Shown here one piece after another: positions 38,203 to 46,450 of a stretch of DNA of 64,000 nt. Origin of the DNA: Mesorhizobium sp. WSM3859. GTDB lineage: Bacteria; Pseudomonadota; Alphaproteobacteria; Rhizobiales; Rhizobiaceae. Below the pieces are notes generated by a model. The model ran no database searches. It saw only the letters and a list, made by a program, of their open reading frames with translations, and was not told the origin of the DNA. The stretch spans positions 434,001 to 498,000 of the forward strand of contig NZ_NSGG01000002.1 in NCBI RefSeq assembly GCF_002295065.1, written 5' to 3'. The translations under genes were made by a program, and so were the position numbers. The stretch's first letter is position 1, and every line of letters starts with the position of its first letter.

Positions 38203-38985
38203 TCAGGCCGCCAGCGCATCCTCCGGCGGCTTCTTGGCGCCCGTCATGAGCGCGACGGCATCCGACATGGAAATCTGCTTCGGATCGACGACACAGAGGC
38301 GGCGGCCGAGGCGGTGGATGTGGATGCGATCGGCGACCTCGAAGACATGCGGCATGTTGTGCGAAATGAGCACGATCGGCAGGCCGCGCTTCTTGACGTC
38401 GAGGATCAGCTCCAGCACGCGCCGGCTTTCCTTGACGCCGAGCGCCGCGGTCGGCTCGTCCATGATCACGACTTTGGAGCCGAAGGCGGCGGCGCGCGCC
38501 ACCGCCACGCCCTGGCGCTGGCCGCCGGACAGCGTTTCCACCGCCTGGCTGATGTTCTGGATGGTCATCAGCCCGAGCTCGGTCAGCTTGTCGCGGGCGC
38601 GCTTTTCCATCGCCGGACGATCGAGCATGCGGAACCAGCTTCCGAGTGGGCCGGGCTTACGGATTTCGCGACCGAGAAACATGTTGTCGGCGATCGACAG
38701 CGCCGGCGACAGCGCCAGGTTCTGGTAGACCGTCTCGATGCCGGCTTCTCGAGCCTCCATCGGCGACTTGAAGGCAACGGGCTTGCCTTCAAGCCGGATT
38801 TCACCTTCATCGGGCACGGCCGCGCCGGAAATCGCCTTGATGAGCGATGATTTGCCGGCGCCGTTGTCGCCGATCACCGCCAGGATTTCGCCCGGATAGA
38901 GGTCGAAATCGGCATTGTCGAGGGCCGTGACACGACCATAGCGCTTGGTAAGACCGCGCGCGGTGAGGATGGGGTCCTGGGTCAT
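38203..38985 (-). CDS. frcA: Fructose ABC transporter ATP-binding protein
   Basis: A 260-residue sugar ABC ATPase with a single domain, unlike the double RbsA type. Walker A is GDNGAGKSS, signature LSGGQRQGV, Walker B VVIMDEPTAALG and the switch His is in VLISHNMPHV. It matches S. meliloti FrcA. The ATG at 38985 is two bases after the frcC stop, and the open frame upstream is frcC read in another frame. It is the last gene of frcBCA. Confidence 0.93.
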   Translation of the reverse strand: MTQDPILTARGLTKRYGRVTALDNADFDLYPGEILAVIGDNGAGKSSLIKAISGAAVPDEGEIRLEGKPVAFKSPMEAREAGIETVYQNLALSPALSIADNMFLGREIRKPGPLGSWFRMLDRPAMEKRARDKLTELGLMTIQNISQAVETLSGGQRQGVAVARAAAFGSKVVIMDEPTAALGVKESRRVLELILDVKKRGLPIVLISHNMPHVFEVADRIHIHRLGRRLCVVDPKQISMSDAVALMTGAKKPPEDALAA

Positions 38986-38987
38986 GG

Positions 38988-40052
38988 CTATGCCGAAACC
39001 TTTCTGATCCATTGATCTACCGCCACGGCGCCGATGATCAGCACCCCGGTGAGCAACACTTTCCATTGCGGATCGGCGCCCAGCATGTTGAGGCCCATCG
39101 AGACGACGCCGACGATCATGGCGCCGAACAGCGTGCCGAGGATCGAGCCGCGGCCGCCGAAGAGCGAGATGCCGCCGATCACCGTCGCGGTGATGGCCTG
39201 CAGATTGTAGTCGGTGACGGCGGCGGACGGTGAGATCGAGCCGTTGCGGCCGATCGAGACCCAGGCCGCGAAAGCGGCGATCAGCCCCGCAAGGGCGTAG
39301 ACCGTAATCAGCACCTTCTTGGTCTGGATGCCCGACAGTTTCGCGGCCTCCTGATCGTCTCCGACGGCATAGACATGGCGGCCCCAGGCGGTGTGGTTGA
39401 GCACGTACCAAAGCACCGCCACCAGCACGACCGTGGCAATGACACCGGCCGTCAACACGGCGGAGCCGACCCTGAAGCTCATCGCGAACAGGTGCAGAAG
39501 CGGCGCCTGCGCATCGACATCGGCGTCGCGGATCGTCTCGTTGGCCGAATAGATGAAATTCGTGGCCATGACGATGTTCCAGGTGCCGAGCGTGACGATG
39601 AACGGCGGCAGCTTCATGTAGGCAACTAGAAGGCCGTTGAGCAGCCCGCAGGCGCCGCCGGCGGCAAGACCCACGATAACGGCGAGGATGGTCGGCATAC
39701 CGTAGGTGATGGCGCAGTTGCCCATGATGACGGCAGAAATCACCATGATCACGCCGATCGACAGATCGATGCCGGCGGTCAGGATGACCAGCGTCTGGGC
39801 GGCGCCCAGAATGCCGACGATGGCGATCTGCTGCAGGATCAGCGTCAGGGTGTAGGACGAGAAGAACCGTCCGCCGATGGCGATACCGAAGATGATGATC
39901 GACAAGACCAGCACGATCAGCGGCACGGCGGCCGGCGTGGAGTGCAGGAAATGCTGGGCGCGCTTCACGAACGACTTGCCGTGCTCATCGAAGGCGGCGA
40001 CGCTGGTGTCGCTGCTCGAGAGAACTTTCTCGAATTCCTGGATTTGAGACAT
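38988..40052 (-). CDS. frcC: Fructose ABC transporter permease
   Basis: A 354-residue CUT2-family permease with many membrane spans. It has a conserved first segment SIIIFGIAIGGRFFSSYTL, the AQTLVILTAGIDLSIGVIM signature of RbsC-like permeases and VIGGISLFGGRGSILGTLFG near the end. GGGAGGATAT directly precedes the ATG at 40052, so the longer open frame from 40082 is rejected. It lies 158 bases after frcB, a gap with no gene. Confidence 0.93.
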   Translation of the reverse strand: MSQIQEFEKVLSSSDTSVAAFDEHGKSFVKRAQHFLHSTPAAVPLIVLVLSIIIFGIAIGGRFFSSYTLTLILQQIAIVGILGAAQTLVILTAGIDLSIGVIMVISAVIMGNCAITYGMPTILAVIVGLAAGGACGLLNGLLVAYMKLPPFIVTLGTWNIVMATNFIYSANETIRDADVDAQAPLLHLFAMSFRVGSAVLTAGVIATVVLVAVLWYVLNHTAWGRHVYAVGDDQEAAKLSGIQTKKVLITVYALAGLIAAFAAWVSIGRNGSISPSAAVTDYNLQAITATVIGGISLFGGRGSILGTLFGAMIVGVVSMGLNMLGADPQWKVLLTGVLIIGAVAVDQWIRKVSA

Positions 40053-40210
40053 ATATCCTCCCGTCTCACGGAGCTTCGTCATGGCTCCGTGCCGCGTTTA
40101 CGCATTCCGGTCTGTCGCCGGGCTTATCAGCGCTTACGAAAATGCATCGTCCACCCGATGCGGCCGGGGATCAAGCCCCCAGCCGCGAGGTTTGTGCGCT
40201 CAGGCAACCA

Positions 40211-41245
40211 TCAGCCCCAGCACTTGGCGAGGCCTTCCTTGGTGTCGATCGACTTGACACCGTTTGCCGGCTTGTCGGTGACGAGGTTGACGCCGGTGTC
40301 GAAGAAGTTCTTGCCTTCGGTCGGCTTCGGCTTGGTGCCGTCCTTTGCGAAAGCGGCGATCGCCTCGATGCCGAGCGCCGCCATCTGCAGCGGATATTGC
40401 TGCGAGGTGGCGCCGATCACGCCTTCGGTGACCGACTTGACGCCGGGGCAGCCGCCGTCGACCGAGACGATCAGCACCTGCTTTTCCAGACCGACGGCCT
40501 TGAGCGCCTGATAGGCACCCACAGCGGCGGGCTCATTGATGGTGTGGATGACATTGATGGTGTTGTCCTTCTGCAGAAGGTTTTCCATCGCCTTGCGGCC
40601 GCCTTCCTCGTTGCCGTTGGTGACGTCATGGCCAACGATGCGCGGATCGTCCTCATCGCCGATCTTGTTGGGGTCCTTCACGTCGATGCCATAGCCCATC
40701 ATGAAGCCCTGGTCGCGCAGCACGTCGACGGTCGGCTGCGAGGGGGTGAGGTCGAGGAAGCCGATCTTGGCGTCCTTGGCCTTGTCGCCGAGCGTGGCGG
40801 CAGCCCAGGCGCCGATCAACTTGCCGGCTTCGAGGTTGTCGGTGGCGAAGGTGGCGTCGGCGGCATCGATCGGATCCAGCGGCGTGTCGAGCGCAATCAC
40901 CAGCAGGCCGGCGTCACGCGCCTTCTTCACCGTCGGCACGATGCCCTTGGTGTCGGAAGCGGTAATCAGGATACCCTTGGCGCCGTCGGCGATGCAGCTT
41001 TCGATCGCCGCAACCTGGCTTTCGCTGTCACCGTCGATCTTGCCGGCATAGGTCTTGAGGTCGACGCCAAGCTCCTTGGCTTTGGCGGTCGCGCCTTCCT
41101 TCATCTTGACGAAGAAGGGATTGGTGTCGGTCTTGGTGATCAGGCAGGCGCCGACGCCGGCGGCGGATGCCGACGAAGCGAACGCCATCAGGCCCAAGCC
41201 GGCGGCCGCAAACACGGTAGACTTCAGCAGTGATTTCTTGGTCAC
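40211..41245 (-). CDS. frcB: Periplasmic fructose-binding protein
   Basis: A 344-residue sugar-binding protein with a Sec signal ([20 protein letters not shown], cleavage after ASA). The mature part has [37 protein letters not shown] and [15 protein letters not shown], the family 2/periplasmic ribose-binding fold and closely FrcB-like. The start is GTG at 41245, set by GGGAGGAAAATC just upstream. It captures fructose (in S. meliloti also ribose and mannose) for FrcCA. It is the first gene of the operon and divergent from frcR. Confidence 0.93.
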   Translation of the reverse strand: MTKKSLLKSTVFAAAGLGLMAFASSASAAGVGACLITKTDTNPFFVKMKEGATAKAKELGVDLKTYAGKIDGDSESQVAAIESCIADGAKGILITASDTKGIVPTVKKARDAGLLVIALDTPLDPIDAADATFATDNLEAGKLIGAWAAATLGDKAKDAKIGFLDLTPSQPTVDVLRDQGFMMGYGIDVKDPNKIGDEDDPRIVGHDVTNGNEEGGRKAMENLLQKDNTINVIHTINEPAAVGAYQALKAVGLEKQVLIVSVDGGCPGVKSVTEGVIGATSQQYPLQMAALGIEAIAAFAKDGTKPKPTEGKNFFDTGVNLVTDKPANGVKSIDTKEGLAKCWG

Positions 41246-41356
41246 GATTTTCCTCCCAATGGAACTGTTGCGGACGCCGGCCACCCGGCGCCTCAAGCGC
41301 ATCCACCTTTTCTCCCAGCGTGGACACACCTCAAAAAACACCAGGACTGAACGGCT

Positions 41357-41390
41357 GTCAATAATTAAATCACTCTTATTTATTATTGAC
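41357..41390. promoter_or_regulatory. Shared frcB/frcR control region with 9-bp inverted repeat
   Basis: GTCAATAAT (41357-41365) and ATTATTGAC (41382-41390) are perfect inverted repeats with a 16-base AT-rich centre. A TTGACA -35-like hexamer points outward in each direction (41356-41361 on the minus strand, 41386-41391 on the plus strand). A repressor bound here could control both frcBCA and frcR. No convincing -10 boxes are seen. Confidence 0.5.
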
Positions 41391-41454
41391 ACTCTTGCGT
41401 CGTTCACTCATTCTGAACGAAAAGCATCGCGGGGAAACAGACGGGAGGAACAGG

Positions 41455-42678
41455 GTGGAGACCGGCATTGCGAGGCGCGGTTCGCCCGAGGCTTTGAAGA
41501 GCCGGCTGCATCGCGGCACCAACCAGAGCGGCATGCGCGACCATAATGAGCGGTTGGTGCTGTCCCTGGTGCGCCAGCACGGCAGCCTGGCCAAATCCGA
41601 TATCGCGCGCATGACCGGGCTGTCGGCCCAGACGGTGTCGGTCATCATGCGCGAGCTCGAGGAAGACAAGCTGCTGGTGCGCCAGGCGCCGCTGCGCGGC
41701 AAGATCGGCCAGCCTTCGATCCCGATGGCGCTCAACCCGGAAGGCGCCTTCTTCATGGGCCTCAAGATCGGTCGCCGCAGTGCCGAGCTGGTGCTGATCG
41801 ACTTTCTCGGCAATGTGCGCGCCATGCTGCAGCACTCCTACCGCTATCCCGCACCGCGCGAGACCGTCGAGTTCGTCACCGCCGGCATCAGGACGATGCG
41901 CGGCGAACTGACGCCGGCGCAGGACAAGCGCATTGCCGGGCTCGGCGTCGCCATGCCGTTCGAACTGTGGAACTGGGCCGACACGGCTGGCGCGCCGCGC
42001 GACGTGATGGAGGAATGGCGCCATCGCGACATACGCGCCGACATCCAGGCGCAGTGCGAGTTCCCCGTCTACCTGCAGAATGACGCGACTTCGGCCTGCG
42101 GCGCCGAGCTTGTCTTCGGCCAGGCGGGCGCGGCGCGCGACTTCGTCTATTTCTATATCGGCGCCTTTGCCGGCGGCGGCATCGTTCTCAACGGCCGTCT
42201 TTACAGCGGACCGAAGGGGAACGCCGGCGCGCTCGGATCAATGCCGGTGCCGGGGCCGGACGGCAAGCCGACGCAGCTCATCGACGTCGCCTCGATTGCA
42301 ATGCTGGAGAAGGCGCTTTCCGCCAAGGGCATCGACGGCTCCTATCTGTGGACCTCGCCGCAGGAATGGGGCGACATCGGCGCCGAGCTCGACGAGTGGA
42401 TCGCCAGCGCCTCGCGCGCGCTTGCCTATGCCATCGTCGCAGCCTCGTCCGTCATCGATTTCGAAGCGGCGGTGATCGACGGCTGGATGCCGCTCGAGGT
42501 GCGGCGCCGTCTTGTCGAGGCAATCCGGCAAGCCATTTCCGGCATCGACGCCGAGGGACTGAAGCTGCCTTTCGTGCGCGAGGGGACCGTCGGCATCCAT
42601 GCGCGGGCGCTGGGCGGCGCCAGCTTGCCGCTTTCCGAGCGCTTCCTGATCGGGCCGAACACATCCGGGGGCGCCTGA
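41455..42678 (+). CDS. frcR: ROK-family transcriptional regulator of fructose genes
   Basis: A 407-residue ROK repressor. The N-terminal winged helix is in LAKSDIARMTGLSAQTVSVIM, and the ROK kinase-like domain includes YLQNDATSACGAELVFG and FYIGAFAGGGIVLNG. The CxCGxxGC zinc motif of many ROK proteins is not visible. GTG at 41455 is chosen because GGGAGG lies a few bases upstream; frames starting at 41386 would run through the promoter. It is divergent from frcB and followed after two bases by the RbsD/FucU gene, so it probably responds to fructose or a phosphorylated form. Confidence 0.88.
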   Translation: METGIARRGSPEALKSRLHRGTNQSGMRDHNERLVLSLVRQHGSLAKSDIARMTGLSAQTVSVIMRELEEDKLLVRQAPLRGKIGQPSIPMALNPEGAFFMGLKIGRRSAELVLIDFLGNVRAMLQHSYRYPAPRETVEFVTAGIRTMRGELTPAQDKRIAGLGVAMPFELWNWADTAGAPRDVMEEWRHRDIRADIQAQCEFPVYLQNDATSACGAELVFGQAGAARDFVYFYIGAFAGGGIVLNGRLYSGPKGNAGALGSMPVPGPDGKPTQLIDVASIAMLEKALSAKGIDGSYLWTSPQEWGDIGAELDEWIASASRALAYAIVAASSVIDFEAAVIDGWMPLEVRRRLVEAIRQAISGIDAEGLKLPFVREGTVGIHARALGGASLPLSERFLIGPNTSGGA

Positions 42679-42680
42679 CG

Positions 42681-43127
42681 ATGTTGATCGGAGTCCCCTC
42701 GCTGCTCGGGCCGCAGTTCCTGGCAACGCTCAGGGCAATGGGCCATGGAGACGAGATCGCCATCGTCGACGGCAATTATCCGGCCGAGGAACAGGCGCGC
42801 CGGCTGATCCGCGTGGATGGCCACCATATCATCCCGGTGCTTGACGCCGTGCTCAGCGTGCTGCCGGTGGACGAGGCGGTGCCGGAAGCGCTGTTCCGTG
42901 CCTCGGTCAACGGCGACCCGGCGCTGGCCGACCCCGTGCATCGCGAGATGGAAGCGGTTTGCGCCAGACGCGCGCCGGGCCATAAGGTGGTTGCACTGGC
43001 CGGGCCCGACTTCTATGCACGCGTCAAGGTCGCGCACGCGATCGTGGCGACCAGCGAACCCAGGCTCTTTGCCAATATCATCATCCGCAAGGGCGTGATC
43101 CATCCGCCGGAGACCAAGACGACATGA
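42681..43127 (+). CDS. RbsD/FucU-family sugar mutarotase (ribose pyranase/fucose mutarotase)
   Basis: A 148-residue RbsD/FucU protein: LLGPQFLATLRAMGHGDEIAIV holds the catalytic His of the family (GHGD), and the C-terminal IVATSEPRLFANIIIRKGV holds the other conserved segment with N-x-x-x-x-x-G. The family speeds interconversion of pyranose/furanose or anomeric forms. Here it sits between frcR and frcK, overlapping the latter by ATGA, so the natural substrate may be fructose, whose kinase uses the furanose form. That substrate is inference; the fucose-type sequence is the nearest match. Confidence 0.85.
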   Translation: MLIGVPSLLGPQFLATLRAMGHGDEIAIVDGNYPAEEQARRLIRVDGHHIIPVLDAVLSVLPVDEAVPEALFRASVNGDPALADPVHREMEAVCARRAPGHKVVALAGPDFYARVKVAHAIVATSEPRLFANIIIRKGVIHPPETKTT

Positions 43128-44047
43128 TCCTTTGCTGTGGCGAAGCCCTGATCGACATGCTGCCGCGCATCACGACGGAAGGCGAAGCCGCCTTCGCGCC
43201 CTATGTCGGCGGGGCGGTGTTCAATTCGGCGATCGCGCTCGGCCGGCTCGGCGCCCCGGCGGGATTCTTCTCGGGCCTCTCCTCCGACCTGTTCGGCGGC
43301 CAGTTCCGCGAGGCGCTCGGCGCCAGCAAGGTGAGCTCCACCTATGCGCACACGTCCCCTCGCCCGACCACGCTCGCCTTCGTACGGCTCACCAACGGCC
43401 AGGCGACCTACACTTTCTATGACGAGAACACCGCCGGGCGCATGCTGACCATCGAGGACCTGCCGAAGCTCGGCGCCGAGATCGAGGCGATGCTGTTCGG
43501 CGCGATCAGCCTGATCTCGGAGCCGGCCGGGTCGGCCTATGAGGAGTTCATGCGGCGCGAGCACGAAAGCCGCGTGATGATGCTCGACCCGAACATCCGG
43601 CCCAACTTCATCCCGGACAAGGCCAAGCATCTCCGGCGCATCCGCGAGATGATGGCGATGGCCGACATCGTCAAGCTCTCGGACGAGGACCTGAAATGGT
43701 TCGACGAGGCCGGCTCGCATGAGGATGTGGTGCGCAACTGGCTGGATCGCGGACCAAAATTTATCGTCGTCACCCATGGCAGCGAAGGCGCCGTCGGCTA
43801 CAACAAGGCGCACAAGGTCACGGTCATGCCGCAGAAGGTGAAGGTGGTCGACACGGTCGGCGCCGGCGACACCTTCAACGCCGGCATCCTTGCCTCGCTG
43901 CACGAGCAGGGCCTGCTCACCAAGGCGGCAATCGGCAGCCTCTCCGAGGACGCCATCCGCAAGGCGCTGGAGCTCGGCGCCAAGGCAGCCGCGGTGACCG
44001 TTTCGCGGGCCGGCGCCAACCCGCCCTGGCGGCATGAGATCGCATAA
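43124..44047 (+). CDS. frcK: Fructokinase, PfkB family
   Basis: A 307-residue ribokinase-like sugar kinase. The N-terminal half has GEALIDMLP and GGAVFNSAIALGRLG, the sugar-binding GG dipeptide; the C-terminal half has VDTVGAGDTFNAGIL, in which GAGD provides the anion hole and catalytic Asp. This is the pattern of fructokinases. It overlaps the RbsD/FucU gene. Together with the divergent transporter it gives uptake, mutarotation and phosphorylation of fructose in one locus. The symbol follows S. meliloti, where the kinase is in the frcBCAK operon; the arrangement differs here. Confidence 0.88.
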   Translation: MILCCGEALIDMLPRITTEGEAAFAPYVGGAVFNSAIALGRLGAPAGFFSGLSSDLFGGQFREALGASKVSSTYAHTSPRPTTLAFVRLTNGQATYTFYDENTAGRMLTIEDLPKLGAEIEAMLFGAISLISEPAGSAYEEFMRREHESRVMMLDPNIRPNFIPDKAKHLRRIREMMAMADIVKLSDEDLKWFDEAGSHEDVVRNWLDRGPKFIVVTHGSEGAVGYNKAHKVTVMPQKVKVVDTVGAGDTFNAGILASLHEQGLLTKAAIGSLSEDAIRKALELGAKAAAVTVSRAGANPPWRHEIA

Positions 44048-44298
44048 GCGGTTGTCCGGATGGGCGAAAGGCCTTCGCCAGCCGATCACTTTATGTTTCT
44101 GAAGTTGGAACGACGCGATAAAAGGCATTGAAAATGCTCGTTTTAGCCCGGTTTTCCGGCTTGTTCGGGCATTGCGCCGGCAAAGAGCGGTAACAGGCTG
44201 CGACACATAGGCAATTTGCCCCGGACCCGGCCGGCTTTCTCAGCCGCGCCAAGTCTGGTACCAGCGGGCCGGTTTATTTGGCAGCAATCGAGGCCGAC

Positions 44299-45468
44299 AT
44301 GCAGTTCATCGATCTTGGCGCGCAGCGCGAACGTATCCGCGACCGGCTGAAGGCCGCGATCGACCACGTCGTCGAGGACGGCCGCTATATCCTGGGACCC
44401 CAAGTCACCGAATTCGAGAACAAGCTCGCGGCCTATATCGGCGTCAAGCATGTTGTGGCCTGCGCCAACGGCACCGACGCGCTGCTTCTGCCGCTGTTTG
44501 CTGCCGGCATTGGCCCGGGCGACGCGGTGTTCGTGCCGAGCTTCACCTTCGCCGCGACGGCCGAGGTGGTGGCGTTGGCCAAGGCCGAGCCGGTCTTCGT
44601 CGACGTCGACCGCGATACCTACAACATTGACATCGCCAGCCTCGAAGCGGCGATAGAAATGATCAAGAAGCAAGGCCGGCTGAAGCCAAGGGCGATCATC
44701 CCGGTCGACCTGTTCGGCCTTTCGGCCGACTACGACGCGATCATGGCGATCGCCAAGCGCGAGAACCTTCTGGTGATCGAGGACGCCGCGCAGTCGATGG
44801 GGGGTTCCGCCGACGTCCAGGCGATCGGCGGAACCGCCGACGCCAAGATGTGCGGCGCCTTCGGCCATGTCGGCTCGACCAGCTTTTACCCCGCCAAGCC
44901 GCTTGGCTGCTACGGCGATGGCGGCGCGATGTTCACCAATGACGGTGCGCTGGCCGACAAGCTCCGTTCCTTCGCCTTCCACGGCAAGGGCGAGACGCAA
45001 TACGACAATGTCCGCGTCGGCATCAATTCGCGCCTCGACACGCTGCAGGCGGCGATTCTGATCGAGAAGCTCGCCATCCTCGAAGAGGAGATGGTGGCCA
45101 GGCAGGTTGTGGCGGACCGCTATGCCAAGGGTCTCGGCGACATCGTCAAGGCGTCACGCAATCTGGGCCACGGCCGCTCGGCCTGGGCGCAATACGCGAT
45201 AGAGACCCCGAAGCGCGACGGACTGAAAGCGCATCTCGGCGAAAAAGGCATCCCGTCGGTGATCTACTATGTGAAGCCGCTGCATGAGCAGGTGGCCTAC
45301 AAGGACTATCCGCGCACGCCCACCGGCCTTGCCGTCTCGGAAACGCTGCCGAAGCAGATCCTCTGCCTGCCGATGCACGCCTATCTCAGCGAAGCCGACC
45401 AGGACCGCATCATCGAGACGATCCGCAACTATATCGGCTCGAACTCGGCGCATGTGGCGGCGGCGTAG
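44299..45468 (+). CDS. DegT/DnrJ/EryC1/StrS-family sugar aminotransferase
   Basis: A 389-residue PLP enzyme that adds an amino group to a nucleotide-linked keto sugar. It has CANGTDALLLPLFA near the N-terminus, VIEDAAQSMGG (PLP-binding Asp), TSFYPAKPLGCYGDGG (the PLP lysine in the P-x-K-x-L-G pattern) and GINSRLDTLQAAIL. This is the WecE/WbpE/FdtB class acting on 4-keto or 3-keto sugars for O-antigen or capsule. GAGG precedes the ATG at 44299, so the upstream ATG at 44278 is rejected. The window has a 4,6-dehydratase at 53.5-55.6 kb that could make a substrate, although the genes are 8 kb apart. Confidence 0.9.
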   Translation: MQFIDLGAQRERIRDRLKAAIDHVVEDGRYILGPQVTEFENKLAAYIGVKHVVACANGTDALLLPLFAAGIGPGDAVFVPSFTFAATAEVVALAKAEPVFVDVDRDTYNIDIASLEAAIEMIKKQGRLKPRAIIPVDLFGLSADYDAIMAIAKRENLLVIEDAAQSMGGSADVQAIGGTADAKMCGAFGHVGSTSFYPAKPLGCYGDGGAMFTNDGALADKLRSFAFHGKGETQYDNVRVGINSRLDTLQAAILIEKLAILEEEMVARQVVADRYAKGLGDIVKASRNLGHGRSAWAQYAIETPKRDGLKAHLGEKGIPSVIYYVKPLHEQVAYKDYPRTPTGLAVSETLPKQILCLPMHAYLSEADQDRIIETIRNYIGSNSAHVAAA

Positions 45469-45477
45469 GAGTGCGTA

Positions 45478-45634
45478 ATCTCCCCCCTCGAGGGGGAGAT
45501 GGCCGGCAGGCCAGAGGGGGTCGCCGCGCGTGAAGCGCCGACGCCCCTGCTGAAAAGAAATGACGCTGGCGCTCTACGCGCGGCGACCCCCTCTGTCGCC
45601 TTCGGCGACATCTCCCCCTCAAGGGGGGAGATCA
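45478..45634. repeat. Palindromic intergenic repeat element, copy 3
   Basis: The left arm CTCCCCCCTCGAGGGGGAGAT (from 45480) is mirrored by ATCTCCCCCTCAAGGGGGGAG (to about 45631). The next inner words are CAGAGGGGGTCGCCGCGCG on the left and CGCGCGGCGACCCCCTCTG on the right, an exact 19-base inverted match. It fills nearly the whole gap between the aminotransferase and cysQ. It belongs to the same family as the elements at 12.9 and 28.5 kb. Confidence 0.8.
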
Positions 45635-46450
45635 GGTCGCCGCGCCCTTCCCCGTCGCGATGAAATGCGGGTTGGCGAAATCGCTGTCACTGGCCTGGTT
45701 GCGCTTGCCGTAGACGAGCGGCAGGCCGTCCAGCGTGCGTGTCATGCCGCCGGCGGCGCGCAGCACGGCGTCTCCCGCCGCCGTGTCCCATTCCATGGTG
45801 CGGCCGAAGCGCGGATAGACGTCGGCCTCCGCCGCGGCGAGCAGGCAGAATTTCAGGGACGAGCCGACCGAGACGATCTCGGCGGCACCGAGGTCGCGGA
45901 TGAAGGCGTCGGTCTCGGGCGTGTTGTGCGAACGGCTGGCGACGACCGCGAGTGGCGTGCCCCCTGCCCTCACCGTAATCGGCCGGCGGCCGGCGATGCG
46001 ATAATCGGCGTCGACCTCCAGTGCCTCGGCCTTGCCAGGCCGTCCGCTGAAAAAGCGCCCAGTGCATGGCGCGTAGACGACGCCGACTTCCGGCACGCCA
46101 TGACGCACCAGCGCGATGTTGACGGTGAAATCGGTGCGGCGGTTGACGAATTCCTTGGTGCCGTCGAGCGGATCGATCAGGAAGAACGCGCCGTCGAGGT
46201 CGGGCGTGGCGATGCCGGCGGCCACCTCTTCCTCGGCCACACATGGGATATGTGGATAGGCGGCGCGCAGACCGGCGAGGATGATCTTCTCGCTTTCGCG
46301 GTCGGCTTCTGTCACCGGCGAGGAGTCGGCCTTGCTGTCGACGGCGCAGCCTTCATGGAAGACGCGCATGACCTCGCGCCCTGCTTCCAGCGCCAGGCGC
46401 TCGAAGACACCCAGCATCGCCTCGTCGTCAGATACCGCCGCCATTGTCAT
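45632..46450 (-). CDS. cysQ: 3'(2'),5'-bisphosphate nucleotidase
   Basis: A 272-residue Mg-dependent phosphatase of the inositol-monophosphatase superfamily. It shows VAEEEVAAG, the metal-binding [13 protein letters not shown], and [19 protein letters not shown] (the second motif W-D-x-A-A-G-D). CysQ removes the 3'-phosphate from PAP, the by-product of PAPS-dependent sulfation or sulfate reduction. The coding region overlaps the end of cysNC by about 23 bases, so it is translated as part of the cysDNC operon. Either of two ATGs (46450 or 46444) fits the GAGGAG upstream. Confidence 0.92.
   Translation of the reverse strand: MTMAAVSDDEAMLGVFERLALEAGREVMRVFHEGCAVDSKADSSPVTEADRESEKIILAGLRAAYPHIPCVAEEEVAAGIATPDLDGAFFLIDPLDGTKEFVNRRTDFTVNIALVRHGVPEVGVVYAPCTGRFFSGRPGKAEALEVDADYRIAGRRPITVRAGGTPLAVVASRSHNTPETDAFIRDLGAAEIVSVGSSLKFCLLAAAEADVYPRFGRTMEWDTAAGDAVLRAAGGMTRTLDGLPLVYGKRNQASDSDFANPHFIATGKGAAT

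Noticed and set aside
44058..44085. GGCGAA-AGGCC-TTCGCC hairpin after frcK as a terminator
   Set aside because: The stem is only six pairs and no T-run follows, so it is too weak to call.
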